Source: Bailinhaonella thermotolerans (GTDB lineage: Bacteria; Actinomycetota; Actinomycetes; Streptosporangiales; Streptosporangiaceae). Taken from it: a DNA stretch of 64,000 nucleotides. Every line of letters begins with the position of its first letter. Positions within the stretch are counted from its first letter, which is position 1. The notes under the pieces are model-generated. The model did not search any database, had not been told where the DNA came from, and saw nothing but the letters and a program-made list of their open reading frames with translations. The stretch spans positions 1 through 64,000 of the forward strand of contig NZ_QZEY01000020.1 of NCBI RefSeq assembly GCF_003594875.1. Reading direction: 5' to 3'. A program made the position numbers and the translations under genes. This document shows positions 23,719 to 32,389 of this stretch, in pieces.

Positions 23719-26457
23719 ATGTCTGGACCGGGGGAATTGTACGGGAGAGAGCCGGAGGCGGACGCGATCGCGGCGTTGCTCGCGGGAGCGCGCCGCGGCG
23801 AGAGCGGCGCGCTGGTGCTGCGCGGGGAGCCCGGCATCGGCAAGACGGCGTTGCTGGACCACGCCGAGGCGGTGGCCGGTGGGCCGCGGCTGATCCGCGG
23901 CGCGGGGGTCGAGTCGGAGGCGGAGCTGGCGTTCTCGGGGCTGCAGTCGATGCTGCGCCCCGCGCTCGGCCGCCTGCCGGCGCTGCCCGTCCCGCAGCGC
24001 GCGGCGCTGGAGTCGGCGTTCGGGCTCGCCTCGGGCTCCGGCGCCGACCCGATGCTGGTGGGGCTCGCGACGCTGTCCCTCCTCACCGAGCACGCCGACC
24101 CGGACGGGGTGCTCTGCCTGATCGACGACGCGCACTGGCTGGACCGGGCGTCGCGGGACGCGCTGCTGTTCGCCGCCCGGCGGCTCCGCGCCGAGGGCGT
24201 GGTCATGATCTTCGCCGCGCGGGACGGCGAGGGCTCCTTCGCCGCGCCCGGCCTCCCGGAGCTGCGCCTGTCCGGGCTCCGTCCCGAGGCGGCCGCGGCC
24301 CTGCTGGACCGCCACCCGCTGCCGCCCGCGCTGCGCTTCCGCCTGCTGGCCGAGGCGCGGGGCAACCCGCTGGCCCTGCTGGAGCTGCCCGTCGCGCTGG
24401 GCGCCGAGCCGGCCGGGACGTTCGCCCCCGGCGCGCTGCCCCTGACCGGCCGGCTGCGGCTGGCCTTCCACGGCCGCGTCAGCCGCCTGCCCGCGGCGTC
24501 GCAGACCCTGCTCCTGGCCGCCGCCGCGGACGAGGCCGGTGAGCTGCCGGTGATCCTGCGCGCCGCCGAGGCCCTGGGGGTGAGCGTCGAGGACCTGCCG
24601 CCCGCGGAGGAGGCCGGTCTCGTCGCCCGCGGGGCTGGCGACAGCCTCCGCTTCCGCCACCCGCTGATCCGCGCCGCCGTCTACCAGCGCGCGCCGCTCG
24701 GGCACCGCCTGGCCGTCCACCGCGCGCTCGCCGCGGCGCTCGACGGCCCCGAGCGCGCGGACCGCCGCGCCTGGCACCTGGCGGCCGGGGCCACCGGGCC
24801 CGACGAGGAGGCCGCCGCCGCGCTGGAGCACGCCGCCGCCCGGGCCCGCGAGCGCAGCGGTCACGAGGCCGCCGCGGCCGCGTACGAACGGGCGGCCGGC
24901 CTGAGCGCCGAGCCCGGGGCGCGGGCCCGCCGGGAGGCGAAGGCCGCCGAGGCCGCCCTGGACGCCGGCGATCTGGACCGGGCCGGCGACCTCGCCCGCC
25001 GCGCGTCCGCGCGCCCCTGCGGCGACCTCGCCGTACGCGCGCGGCTGGCGCACGTCCAGGCGCTCGCCGACTTCTGGAAGGGGTCCTATCCCGCCGCCCA
25101 CCGGCGGCTGCTCGACGGCGCCGCGCTCATCGGCGAGGCGGGCCCAGCGCAGGCCGCGCGGATGCTGATCCAGGCCGTGCACACCGCGTGGTACCTCGAC
25201 GAACGGCAGCTCGCGGCGACCCTGGAGCGGCTGTCGGCGCTGCCGCTCCCGGACTCCGACCCGCTGGCGCCGGTCGCCCGCTTCCTCGTGCGCCTGCTCG
25301 CCGCGGGCGGATCGGAGTCCCCGCCGCCGCTGGCCGAGACCCTGGAGGCGGTACGGCGACGCGGCGAGGCGCCGTACGAGGCCCTGATGATCCTGTGCGG
25401 GGCGGCGCTCGCGCGGGGCCAGGACGCCGACGCCTACCAGCTCGCGAGCGCGCTCGCGGCCGGGCACCGGGAACGGGGCGGGGCGGGGCGCCTTCCCACG
25501 GTCCTGTTCTTCATGGCCGAGGGCGAGGTGTTCACCGGACACCACCGGGACGCGCTCACCACGGCGACCGAGGCGCTCGGCCTGGCCCGCGACACCGGGC
25601 AGCGGCAGTGGGTCAGCCAGTTCAGCAGCGTGCTGGCCTACCTCGACGCGGCCAGGGGCGAGGAGGAGTCCTGCCGGGCCCACGCCGAGGCGGGGCTGGA
25701 GGCGGCCTCCGCCGGGGTCGTCTCACCGGGCGCGCCCTGGGCGTACTGGTCGCTCGGCCTGCTGGAGCTGGGGCTGGGGCGCGCCGAGGCGGCCCTCACG
25801 CGGTTTGAGCGCCTGGCCCGGGAGCCGATGCGGCACCACATCTGCGCCACCCGGTCCACGCCCGACCTCGTGGAGGCGGCGGTCCGGGTCGGCGCGCCCG
25901 AACGCGCCGCCGAGCCGCTGGCGCGCTTCGAACGCTGGGCGGAGTCGGTCCGGCAGCCCTGGGCGGACGCGCTCGTCCTGCGCTGCCGGGGCCTGATGGG
26001 CGCCCACGACGAGGCCGAGCGGGCGTTCGAGGCGGCGCTCAAGCTGCACGATCCCGACACCCGCCCGCTGGAGTACGCCAGGACCGCCCTGCTGTACGGC
26101 GAATGGCTGCGCCGGGCGCGGCGCAAGGCCGAGGCGCGGGGCCTGCTGAACGGCGCGCTGGAGGTCTTCGACCGGCTCGGGATGGCGCCGTGGGCGGAGC
26201 GCGCCCGCGGCGAGCTCACCGCGACCGGCGCCCCGGACGGCGGATCGCGCGGCGGTGAGGGAGCGGCGGCCTCGCTCACCCCGCAGGAACTGCAGATCGC
26301 CCGGCTCGCCGCGCAGGGCCTGTCCAACCGGGACATCGCCGCGCAGCTCTTCCTGAGCCACCGCACCGTCGGCTACCACCTGTACAAGGCCTATCCCAAG
26401 CTCGGCGTCGCCTCCCGGGGAGAGCTCAAAGAGCTTGCCGACACGCTGGGGCTGTGA
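23719..26457 (+). CDS. LuxR family regulator with AAA ATPase domain (LAL type)
   Basis: 912 residues with the same architecture as the regulator at 10.7 kb: Walker A GEPGIGKT (36-43), Walker B VLCLIDDAHWLD (131-142), a long helical repeat middle and a C-terminal LuxR helix-turn-helix (LTPQELQIARLAAQGLSNRDIAAQLFLSHRTVGYHLYKAYPKLG). The ATG at 23719 follows GGATGGGGACC; an ATG three codons earlier is possible. It is divergent from the P450/ferredoxin pair, its probable target. The two LAL proteins here are paralogs with different binding helices. Confidence 0.9.
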   Translation: MSGPGELYGREPEADAIAALLAGARRGESGALVLRGEPGIGKTALLDHAEAVAGGPRLIRGAGVESEAELAFSGLQSMLRPALGRLPALPVPQRAALESAFGLASGSGADPMLVGLATLSLLTEHADPDGVLCLIDDAHWLDRASRDALLFAARRLRAEGVVMIFAARDGEGSFAAPGLPELRLSGLRPEAAAALLDRHPLPPALRFRLLAEARGNPLALLELPVALGAEPAGTFAPGALPLTGRLRLAFHGRVSRLPAASQTLLLAAAADEAGELPVILRAAEALGVSVEDLPPAEEAGLVARGAGDSLRFRHPLIRAAVYQRAPLGHRLAVHRALAAALDGPERADRRAWHLAAGATGPDEEAAAALEHAAARARERSGHEAAAAAYERAAGLSAEPGARARREAKAAEAALDAGDLDRAGDLARRASARPCGDLAVRARLAHVQALADFWKGSYPAAHRRLLDGAALIGEAGPAQAARMLIQAVHTAWYLDERQLAATLERLSALPLPDSDPLAPVARFLVRLLAAGGSESPPPLAETLEAVRRRGEAPYEALMILCGAALARGQDADAYQLASALAAGHRERGGAGRLPTVLFFMAEGEVFTGHHRDALTTATEALGLARDTGQRQWVSQFSSVLAYLDAARGEEESCRAHAEAGLEAASAGVVSPGAPWAYWSLGLLELGLGRAEAALTRFERLAREPMRHHICATRSTPDLVEAAVRVGAPERAAEPLARFERWAESVRQPWADALVLRCRGLMGAHDEAERAFEAALKLHDPDTRPLEYARTALLYGEWLRRARRKAEARGLLNGALEVFDRLGMAPWAERARGELTATGAPDGGSRGGEGAAASLTPQELQIARLAAQGLSNRDIAAQLFLSHRTVGYHLYKAYPKLGVASRGELKELADTLGL

Positions 26458-26470
26458 GTACGTTGACCGG

Positions 26471-26806
26471 ATGATCGCCCCAGAACACGTGATACCCGGA
26501 CAAATGCTCTCGGTTGACGTCGAGTCCGTGCCCGCCACCGAACTGGCCCCGGGGGTCCGCGTCCGGATGCTCCCCGGCATGGACGGCATCCGGACCTGGG
26601 TCATCGACCTCGCGCCGGGCGCCGAGTGGCCGGAGCTCGACGTCCACGAGACGTACGGCGAGGCGTACTTCGTGGTCGAGGGGGAGATCATCGAAGGGGA
26701 TCGCGTCCACGGCCCGGGGACCTACGTGGCCTTCGGGCCGAAGACGAGCCACCGGCCCCGCTCTGAGACCGGCGTGCGCGCCTTCGGCTTCAACTACGAC
26801 GTCTGA
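26471..26806 (+). CDS. Cupin domain protein
   Basis: 111 residues of a single small beta-barrel of the ChrR-like cupin type: RTWVIDLAPGAEWPELDVHETYGEAYFVVEGEIIEGD, then GPGTYVAFGPKTSHRPRSETGVRAFGFNYDV. The histidines and glutamate of the cupin metal site are in HETYGEAYFV and SHRPRS. It lies 13 bp after the LAL regulator on the same strand. The role could be metal-dependent oxygenation or small-molecule sensing; no closer call is possible. Confidence 0.75.
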   Translation: MIAPEHVIPGQMLSVDVESVPATELAPGVRVRMLPGMDGIRTWVIDLAPGAEWPELDVHETYGEAYFVVEGEIIEGDRVHGPGTYVAFGPKTSHRPRSETGVRAFGFNYDV

Positions 26807-26814
26807 CGCCCGCC

Positions 26815-27126
26815 TCACCCCTCGCGCCCGGCGGGCTCGACGCCCTCCACCAGGATCAGGTCGCCGTCCAGGTGGTCGGTGCGCAGCGCCAGGATCTCCT
26901 GGTAGGCGGCCGAGTCGTAGAAGTCGCGCGCGTGCCTCATGGACGGGAACTCCACCAGGATGACGTCACCGGGCCAGGTCCCCTCCCGGACCTCCACCGC
27001 GCCTCCGCGCACCAGGAAGCGGCCGCCGTGGGAGGCCAGGACCTTCTCGACCTTCTCCTTGTACTCCAGCACGTCGGGGTGGATCGCCTCGGGCTTGCCG
27101 AGGTGCGCGAGCAGATAGGCGGTCAT
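26815..27126 (-). CDS. DUF1330 domain protein
   Basis: 103 residues of the DUF1330 ferredoxin-like (dimeric alpha-beta barrel) family: YLLAHLGKPEAIHPDVLEYKEKVEKVLASHGGRFLVRGG, then DVILVEFPSMRHARDFYDSAAYQEILALR. Family members are small dimers of unknown enzymatic role, related to the antibiotic-biosynthesis monooxygenase fold. GGAGGAACG precedes the ATG. It is followed on the same strand by nothing coupled. Confidence 0.88.
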   Translation of the reverse strand: MTAYLLAHLGKPEAIHPDVLEYKEKVEKVLASHGGRFLVRGGAVEVREGTWPGDVILVEFPSMRHARDFYDSAAYQEILALRTDHLDGDLILVEGVEPAGREG

Positions 27127-27203
27127 CGTTCCTCCGGAGTCGTTCGTTCGGTGATCGGGGGTGGGGCGGGGCGGACCGGGCGTCCGGGTCCGCCCCGGGA
27201 GGG

Positions 27204-27572
27204 TCAGGCGGCCGCCGGCACCTTGTCGAGGAAGCCCAGCACCTGGGTGATGCGGCCGTCGCCGCCCACGCTCGCCACGTCGAACCCGACGGCGATCGGC
27301 TCCCCGCCCTCCGGGCCCAGGTGCCAGGTGAACCGGGCGATGTCGTGGTGCGCGTCCACGTCCCCGGCGAGGCTGAACACCAGCCCGCCGAACTGCCCCT
27401 GGACGGCGGCGATCGTCGCGTCCAGGCCGTCCAGGCCCCGCACCGACACCAGCGGGTCGGTGTAGGCGGCGTCCGCGGCGAAGACCTCCGCGAGAGCCGT
27501 ACGCCGGGCCGTGGCGTCGGTCTCGTTCCAGGCGGCCAGGTAACGCCGGACCAGCTCGTTGATGTCGCTCAT
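27204..27572 (-). CDS. SnoaL-like / nuclear transport factor 2 family protein
   Basis: 122 residues of the NTF2-like cone fold: ELVRRYLAAWNETDATARRTALAEVFAADAAYTDPLVSVRGLDGLDATIAAVQGQF. GAGGGAGCGAACACG precedes the ATG. It lies divergent from a MerR regulator. A TCAAG-N11-CTTGA inverted repeat just upstream of its start may be a MerR site. Typical members are small isomerases, cyclases or ligand carriers. Confidence 0.85.
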   Translation of the reverse strand: MSDINELVRRYLAAWNETDATARRTALAEVFAADAAYTDPLVSVRGLDGLDATIAAVQGQFGGLVFSLAGDVDAHHDIARFTWHLGPEGGEPIAVGFDVASVGGDGRITQVLGFLDKVPAAA

Positions 27573-27689
27573 CGTGTTCGCTCCCTCAAGGTCGTCTTCG
27601 TCTTGACCACAAAGCTAGGGAGCCGCGCGCGGCGGGGAATCAGTCGTGCTTAGGTACTTCTCCCGGAGGGCCGTCCGGGGGGTTGACCT

Positions 27690-27702
27690 TGACCTCGGGT
27701 CA
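27690..27702 (+). promoter_or_regulatory. MerR operator
   Basis: TGACC-TCG-GGTCA lies within TTGACC-type -35 sequences 18 bp before the regulator's GTG start. Dyads of this kind between -35 and -10 are typical of MerR-controlled promoters. Confidence 0.5.
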
Positions 27703-27719
27703 GGGTGGACGCTGAACGG

Positions 27720-28517
27720 GTGAACGAGACGGGCGGCGTCACGATCGGCCGGGCGGCGGCGTTCGCCGGCGTCACGGTGAAGGCCATCCGGCACTACCAC
27801 AGGCACGGCCTGATCGCGGAACCCTCCCGCGACGCCTCCGGCTACCGCCGCTACGGGCCCGCCGACCTGCTGCGGCTGGTCCAGATCCGGACGCTGGCCG
27901 CCGCCGGTGTGGCGCTGGCCGAGATCCGGGAGATCCTCGACGCCGGCCCCGACCGGTTCGCCGCCGCGCTCGCCGACGCCGAACGGCGGCTCACCGACCG
28001 CATCGACGACCTGGTCGCGCGGCGGGAGATGCTGCGCAGGCTGGCCACCGGAGACCGGGCCCTGCTGCCGGACCACGTCCTGGAGAAGCTGGACGAGGTG
28101 GCCGCCGAGCTGGACTTCACCCCGGAGGACGTGGTGATGGCCCGCGAGGCCCTGGTGCTGGTCCGGGCCCTGGTCCCGGAGGGCTTCGACGACTATCTCG
28201 GCAGGGTCGCGCGCGCTCTGGACGACCCGTACTACTTCTCGCTGGTCAAGCGCCTGTGGAGCGCCGCCGGGTGGGAGCCGGACGACCCCCGGGTCGGCGA
28301 GCTCGCCGGGGAACTGGCCGGCTACTTCCTCGCCCACCCCGACCTGCTGCCCGTCCCGGCCGGGCTGTCCGGCCGCGCCGACGCCGCGATCCGGTACGAC
28401 CTGCTCAGCCGGCACGGGCAGGAGGGGAGACCGGCCTGGACCCGGCTGACGGCGCTGTTCGAGGAGCGGATGCGCGCGGCCGGCGTCGACATGACGTCCC
28501 GCACCCCGCCCGGCTGA
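27720..28517 (+). CDS. MerR family regulator
   Basis: 265 residues: an N-terminal MerR winged helix (TIGRAAAFAGVTVKAIRHYHRHGLIAEPSRDASGYRRY), a dimerisation coiled coil (about 85-110), and a C-terminal ligand domain of about 130 residues rich in helices. I chose GTG at 27720 because the GTG at 27705 lies against the operator; a leaderless transcript would fit. It probably controls the divergent SnoaL-like gene and itself. Confidence 0.87.
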   Translation: MNETGGVTIGRAAAFAGVTVKAIRHYHRHGLIAEPSRDASGYRRYGPADLLRLVQIRTLAAAGVALAEIREILDAGPDRFAAALADAERRLTDRIDDLVARREMLRRLATGDRALLPDHVLEKLDEVAAELDFTPEDVVMAREALVLVRALVPEGFDDYLGRVARALDDPYYFSLVKRLWSAAGWEPDDPRVGELAGELAGYFLAHPDLLPVPAGLSGRADAAIRYDLLSRHGQEGRPAWTRLTALFEERMRAAGVDMTSRTPPG

Positions 28518-28583
28518 TCCGGGCCCGGCCGTGCGGCTCCGGCGGGGCGGCCGTGCGGCTCCGGCGGGGCGGGCCGTGCGGCC

Positions 28584-29795
28584 TCAGCGGGCCCGGGCGG
28601 GCGCGGGGCGTTCCCCGGCGGGCCGGGTCGTGGAGGACGCGGCGCGGCCCGCCGTACCGGGGCTGACGGCCCAGGTGACCAGGGCGCAGAGGGCGAGCGC
28701 GGCGCCGAGGAGGGTGGAGCCGAGCCAGCCGGCTGCGTCGAACAGGGCCGTGGTCGCGGCCGCCCCCAGCGCCGAGCCGAGGGAGTAGAAGACCATGTAG
28801 CCGCCCACGGCGGTGCTGGTGCGGTCGGGGTAGGCGCTGGTGAGGGTGTGCTGGTTGCTCACGTGCACGGCCTGGACGGCGAAGTCGAGCAGGATCACGC
28901 CGAGGATCAGCAGGGGCAGCGACCAGGCGAGCTGCCCGATCGCGGCCCAGGAGGCGAGCAGGAGCGCGAGCGCGAGGCCGCTGACCCGGCGCGCGTGCCC
29001 GGCGTCGCCCCAGCGCCCGGACCGGGCCGCGCCGAGCGCCCCGGCGAGCCCGGCGACGCCGAAGAGCCCGATCTGCGTCTCGCCGAGGTGCCACGGCTCG
29101 CCGGCCAGCGGCAGGGCCATCCCGCTCCACAGCGCGCCGAACGAGGCGAACAGGAAGAACGCGATCAGCCCCCGGCTGAGGAACACCGGCCGGGTGAACA
29201 GCCCGGCGAGGGACCGCAGGACCCGCCCGTAGCCCGCCGTGGCCTGACGGGCGTCCGCGGGCAGCAGGGCGAGGGCGAGCAGGGCGAGGACGGCGGCGAG
29301 GACCGCCAGGGCCAGGTAGACGCTCCGCCACCCCCACAGGTCGGCGAGGGCGCCCGCGACGACGCGGGCGCCGAGGATGCCGATCACCACGCCCGACGTC
29401 ACGATCCCGAGGTCGCGTCCGCGCTCGGCGGGCCGGGAGAGCGACGCCGTGTACGCGACGGCGGTCTGCACCACCACCGCGAACACGCCCGCCGTCGCCA
29501 GCCCGGCGAACGCGGCCCAGGCGGCCGGGGCGGCCGCCGTGATCGCCGTCCCCGCGGCCACCAGCGCGAGGTGAGCGGCGATCAGGCGCCTGCGGTCGAG
29601 CACGTCGCCCAGCGGCACCAGCAGCACCAGTCCCGCCAGGTAGCCGAGCTGGCCCACCGCCACCAGCCGGCCGAGCGCGTCGGCCGGAACGCCCAGGTCA
29701 CGGCCCATCGGGCCCAGCACGGGCTGCCCGGCGTAGACGCTCGCCACCGCGACCCCGCACACGACCGCCAGCAGCAGTCTCGTCCTCCAGTTCAC
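28584..29795 (-). CDS. MFS transporter (YfcJ/sugar-efflux-like)
   Basis: 403 residues with 12 membrane helices. It begins RLLLAVVCGVAVASVYAGQPVLGPMGRDLG, with the PxLxxMGRDLG element of the arabinose/chloramphenicol efflux branch, and has LVPLGDVLDRRRLIAAHL between helices 2 and 3. GTG start. It is divergent from an HxlR regulator with a clear operator between them, so it is probably an inducible exporter of a small aromatic or antibiotic compound. Confidence 0.88.
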   Translation of the reverse strand: MNWRTRLLLAVVCGVAVASVYAGQPVLGPMGRDLGVPADALGRLVAVGQLGYLAGLVLLVPLGDVLDRRRLIAAHLALVAAGTAITAAAPAAWAAFAGLATAGVFAVVVQTAVAYTASLSRPAERGRDLGIVTSGVVIGILGARVVAGALADLWGWRSVYLALAVLAAVLALLALALLPADARQATAGYGRVLRSLAGLFTRPVFLSRGLIAFFLFASFGALWSGMALPLAGEPWHLGETQIGLFGVAGLAGALGAARSGRWGDAGHARRVSGLALALLLASWAAIGQLAWSLPLLILGVILLDFAVQAVHVSNQHTLTSAYPDRTSTAVGGYMVFYSLGSALGAAATTALFDAAGWLGSTLLGAALALCALVTWAVSPGTAGRAASSTTRPAGERPAPARAR

Positions 29796-29808
29796 GAGCG
29801 ATGCCCCC

Positions 29809-29833
29809 GATCAGTTTCGATTTGCAACTGATC
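29809..29833. promoter_or_regulatory. HxlR operator between MFS and HxlR genes
   Basis: GATCAGTT-N9-AACTGATC, perfect 8-bp arms, lies 14 bp upstream of the MFS start and 49 bp upstream of the HxlR start. It is the most likely binding site of the HxlR repressor. Confidence 0.6.
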
Positions 29834-29881
29834 TGGACCCTAAGGCAGACTGGTTTCATTCCGCAACTCATTGGAGGGGTG

Positions 29882-30340
29882 ATGACACGCGACGACCCCG
29901 GGGAGCGGGTCCCGGCGTGGACGGATCCGACCTGCCCGGTCGCCCGCGCGGCCGACCTGGTCGGCGACCGGTGGAGCCTGCTCATCATCCGCGACGCGAT
30001 GGACGGCGCCCGCTCGTTCACCGACTTCCAGCGGCGCACCGGGATCGCCCGCAACATCCTCACCGACCGGCTCCGCAGGCTCGTCGACCACGGCCTGCTC
30101 ACCCAGGTCGACGCCCCCTCGGGCAGGCGCAGGCCGTACGCCCTCACGCGGGCGGGCGAGGACCTCTTCCCCGTGATCGTCACGCTGCGGCAGTGGGGCG
30201 AGCGGCACGCCTTCGAGCCGGGGGAGGCGCACTCGGTCCTGGTCGACGGCGACGGCGTCCGCGTGCCCGAACTGCTGCCGGTCTCGGCGGACGGATCGCC
30301 CCTGACCAGCGGCACGACGTCGGTGCGCCGGCCGGCCTGA
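29882..30340 (+). CDS. HxlR family regulator
   Basis: 152 residues of the HxlR winged-helix family: CPVARAADLVGDRWSLLIIRDAMDGARSFTDFQRRTGIARNILTDRLRRLVDHGLLTQ, a conserved N-terminal Cys, and a wing followed by YALTRAGEDLFPVIVTLRQWGE. TTGGAGGGGTG precedes the ATG at 29882. HxlR proteins sense quinones, aldehydes or drugs. The divergent MFS exporter is the natural target. Confidence 0.92.
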   Translation: MTRDDPGERVPAWTDPTCPVARAADLVGDRWSLLIIRDAMDGARSFTDFQRRTGIARNILTDRLRRLVDHGLLTQVDAPSGRRRPYALTRAGEDLFPVIVTLRQWGERHAFEPGEAHSVLVDGDGVRVPELLPVSADGSPLTSGTTSVRRPA

Positions 30341-30500
30341 TCGCCGTGCGGGTACGGCGGGCCGCCGGCGCTCCGTGGCCCGGGTGCGGGCGGGGGCGCG
30401 CCCGCACGCGGACCGGCCGCGCCCCCGCGGGATCCTGGCCGGCTCGCCCGCGCCTTCGCCGGAGACGCGTCCGCGCGCGTGGGCGGGCGAACGGGTCACC

Positions 30501-30563
30501 GGGCGAGCGCGTAGCGGGCGAGCACGTCAGTGGACGAGCACGTCAGCGGGCGAGCGCGGTCCC
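30501..30563. repeat. 16-bp tandem repeats spanning the hydrolase stop codon
   Basis: About four units of the form GGGCGAGCACGTCAGT cover the end of the hydrolase gene and the region after it. The hydrolase stop (TCA in plus-strand reading, 30543-30545) is itself part of a unit, so the stop codon is copied in tandem. Confidence 0.7.
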
Positions 30564-31478
30564 GCGGCGGTGGCCGTCGGCGCCGTACGCCACGGCGCGC
30601 TCGGCGGTGACGTCGGCGACGAAGGCCGCGATCCGCTCGGCGCACTCGGGGGAGTGGGTCTCGAGCAGGAAGTGGCCCGCGTCGTAGACGTGCATCTCCA
30701 GCCGGTCGAGGGCCCGCGCGTAAGCCATGATCTCGGCCAGGTCGAAGAACGGGTCGTGGCGGCCCCAGAGCAGCAGGCACGGCGGCTGGTGGGCCCGGTG
30801 GTAGTCGGCGAGTTCGCCGAACCTGGCGACGTGCGCGGCGTAGTCGCGGAAGAGCCGGAACTGGATCTCGATGTTGCCCGGCCGCGACATGCGCTCCCAG
30901 TCGAGGTGCCAGGGCTCCGGGGGCTGGAGGGGACGCAACCGCTCGGGGAGCCCGCCCAGGTACTGCTCACGCGTGCCCTCGAAGTTCAGCCATTCGGGCA
31001 GCCGGGCGCGGTTGGCCTCCGAGGGGTCGGCCCAGTAGGCCCGGGCCGTGTCCCACTGGCTCCCCAGGCCGTCCTCGTGCGCGTTGCCGTTCTGCACGAT
31101 GAGCCCGAGGATCCGCTCGGGACGCCGGGTGGCGAGGTGGTAGCCGACCGGCGCCCCGAAGTCGTGCAGGTAGACGAAGAACTCCTCGACGCCGGCCCGG
31201 TCGAGGAACGCCTCGATGGTGTCGGCCAGACCGGCGAACGTGTAGTCGTACTCGCCGGGGGCGGGCGCGGCGGAGAACCCGAAGCCCGGCAGGTCCGGGG
31301 CGATGACCCGGCTCACCCGGGCCAGCGGCGACAGGACGTGCCGGAAGGTGTGCGAGGAGCTCGGGAAGCCGTGCAGCAGCAGCACGCAGGGCTTGTCCGC
31401 CGATCCGGCCTCGCGGTAGAAGACCTCGATCCCGTTGACGTCGAGGCTGCGATGGCGTGGCTTGTCGATCGTCCGCAT
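30543..31478 (-). CDS. Alpha/beta hydrolase (epoxide hydrolase / haloalkane dehalogenase-like)
   Basis: 311 residues of the alpha/beta-hydrolase fold. The oxyanion segment HGFP is at 36-39, the nucleophile is D106 in YLHDFGAPVGYHLA, and the catalytic His is in DAGHFLLETHSPE near 270. An aspartate nucleophile marks the epoxide hydrolase/dehalogenase branch rather than esterases. AAGGAGA precedes the ATG. It stands alone. The last residues (TALAR) are encoded by the tandem repeat at the gene end. Confidence 0.88.
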   Translation of the reverse strand: MRTIDKPRHRSLDVNGIEVFYREAGSADKPCVLLLHGFPSSSHTFRHVLSPLARVSRVIAPDLPGFGFSAAPAPGEYDYTFAGLADTIEAFLDRAGVEEFFVYLHDFGAPVGYHLATRRPERILGLIVQNGNAHEDGLGSQWDTARAYWADPSEANRARLPEWLNFEGTREQYLGGLPERLRPLQPPEPWHLDWERMSRPGNIEIQFRLFRDYAAHVARFGELADYHRAHQPPCLLLWGRHDPFFDLAEIMAYARALDRLEMHVYDAGHFLLETHSPECAERIAAFVADVTAERAVAYGADGHRRGTALAR

Positions 31479-31652
31479 CTCACGGTCTCCTTGATTCCTG
31501 GGAACGGCCCGCTGTCCTGGAACGGGACGCCGCTGACGGACCCCGGCCCCCGCGCCGGATTCCCGCCCCCCCGAACAGGCGTAACCCCCGTCGCCCTTAC
31601 GGTGGTTTCCATTCGCCCGCCCGCCAAACCCGGCCGCGCGCGGGCCGCCGCC

Positions 31653-32255
31653 TCACGGCCGTACGGTCCGGCGGAATCCGGTCCAGCGGAGATCCGGCGG
31701 GAGGTGGCTCATGTCGTTGAACATCACGATCGTCGGCGGCAGGCCGGTCCGGTACTCGATGACGGTCAGCGCGGTGTTGGCGCTGTCGAGCCCGAGCCAC
31801 CGGGACGGCGGCGCGTCCATCGCGTGCCGCAGGAGCCACGCGATCGGGTACGCGTGCGTCACCAGGACCTCGTGGGTGTCGACCGGGCTCGCCTCGGGGA
31901 CCTTCGCGAACCGGTCGACCAGGGCGTCGGCGAGGCGCCGGCCCGAGGCGGCCTCGGCCTCGTCGTATCCGTCGAAGAAGCCGCGCCAGGACGGCGGCGT
32001 CTCGGCCGGGCCGGGGACGTAGGGCACGTGGTCGATGAGCTCGGCGGCCTCGGCCACCGGGACGCCCGGCAGGTGCCGGGCGAGTTCGCGGGCGCTGGCG
32101 GCGGCGCGCGGGAGGGGGGAGTGCCACACGGCGTCGACCGGCACTCCGGCGAGCCGTTCGCCCAGCAGGTCCGACTGGCGGCGGCCGAGGTCGGTGAGCT
32201 CTCCGAACGCGTCGGCCGCGCCGTGGCGGGCCAGGTAGAGGTGTCGCGTCGTCAT
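31653..32255 (-). CDS. Histidine phosphatase family protein
   Basis: 200 residues of the phosphoglycerate-mutase-like superfamily. It begins with the catalytic RHG motif (LYLARHGAADAFGELTDLGRRQSDLLGERL), has the second His in LVTHAYPIAWLL, and ends ...GFRRTVRP. The usual RHGxT/E is RHGAA here. No strong ribosome-binding site. Substrate unknown; members act on phosphosugars, alpha-ribazole phosphate or phosphoproteins. Confidence 0.87.
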   Translation of the reverse strand: MTTRHLYLARHGAADAFGELTDLGRRQSDLLGERLAGVPVDAVWHSPLPRAAASARELARHLPGVPVAEAAELIDHVPYVPGPAETPPSWRGFFDGYDEAEAASGRRLADALVDRFAKVPEASPVDTHEVLVTHAYPIAWLLRHAMDAPPSRWLGLDSANTALTVIEYRTGLPPTIVMFNDMSHLPPDLRWTGFRRTVRP

Positions 32256-32328
32256 CAGGGGCGGGAGCGCGGCGCCCTGGCGGGGGCCGCCTTCCCTCTC
32301 CTTTCGTTCGGTGGGAAGGGTTCGCTGG

Positions 32329-32374
32329 TGGCTTCGGTGGCGGTCAGGTGATGGCTTCGGTGGCGGTCAGGTGA
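32329..32374. repeat. Two perfect 23-bp tandem repeats
   Basis: A 23-bp unit (32329-32351) is repeated exactly at 32352-32374, and a degenerate third copy runs to the stop codon of the PEP-utilizer gene. The unit contains the sequence around that stop (TGACCGCC in gene orientation). Confidence 0.75.
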
Positions 32375-32389
32375 CGGGTCCGGGGGCGG

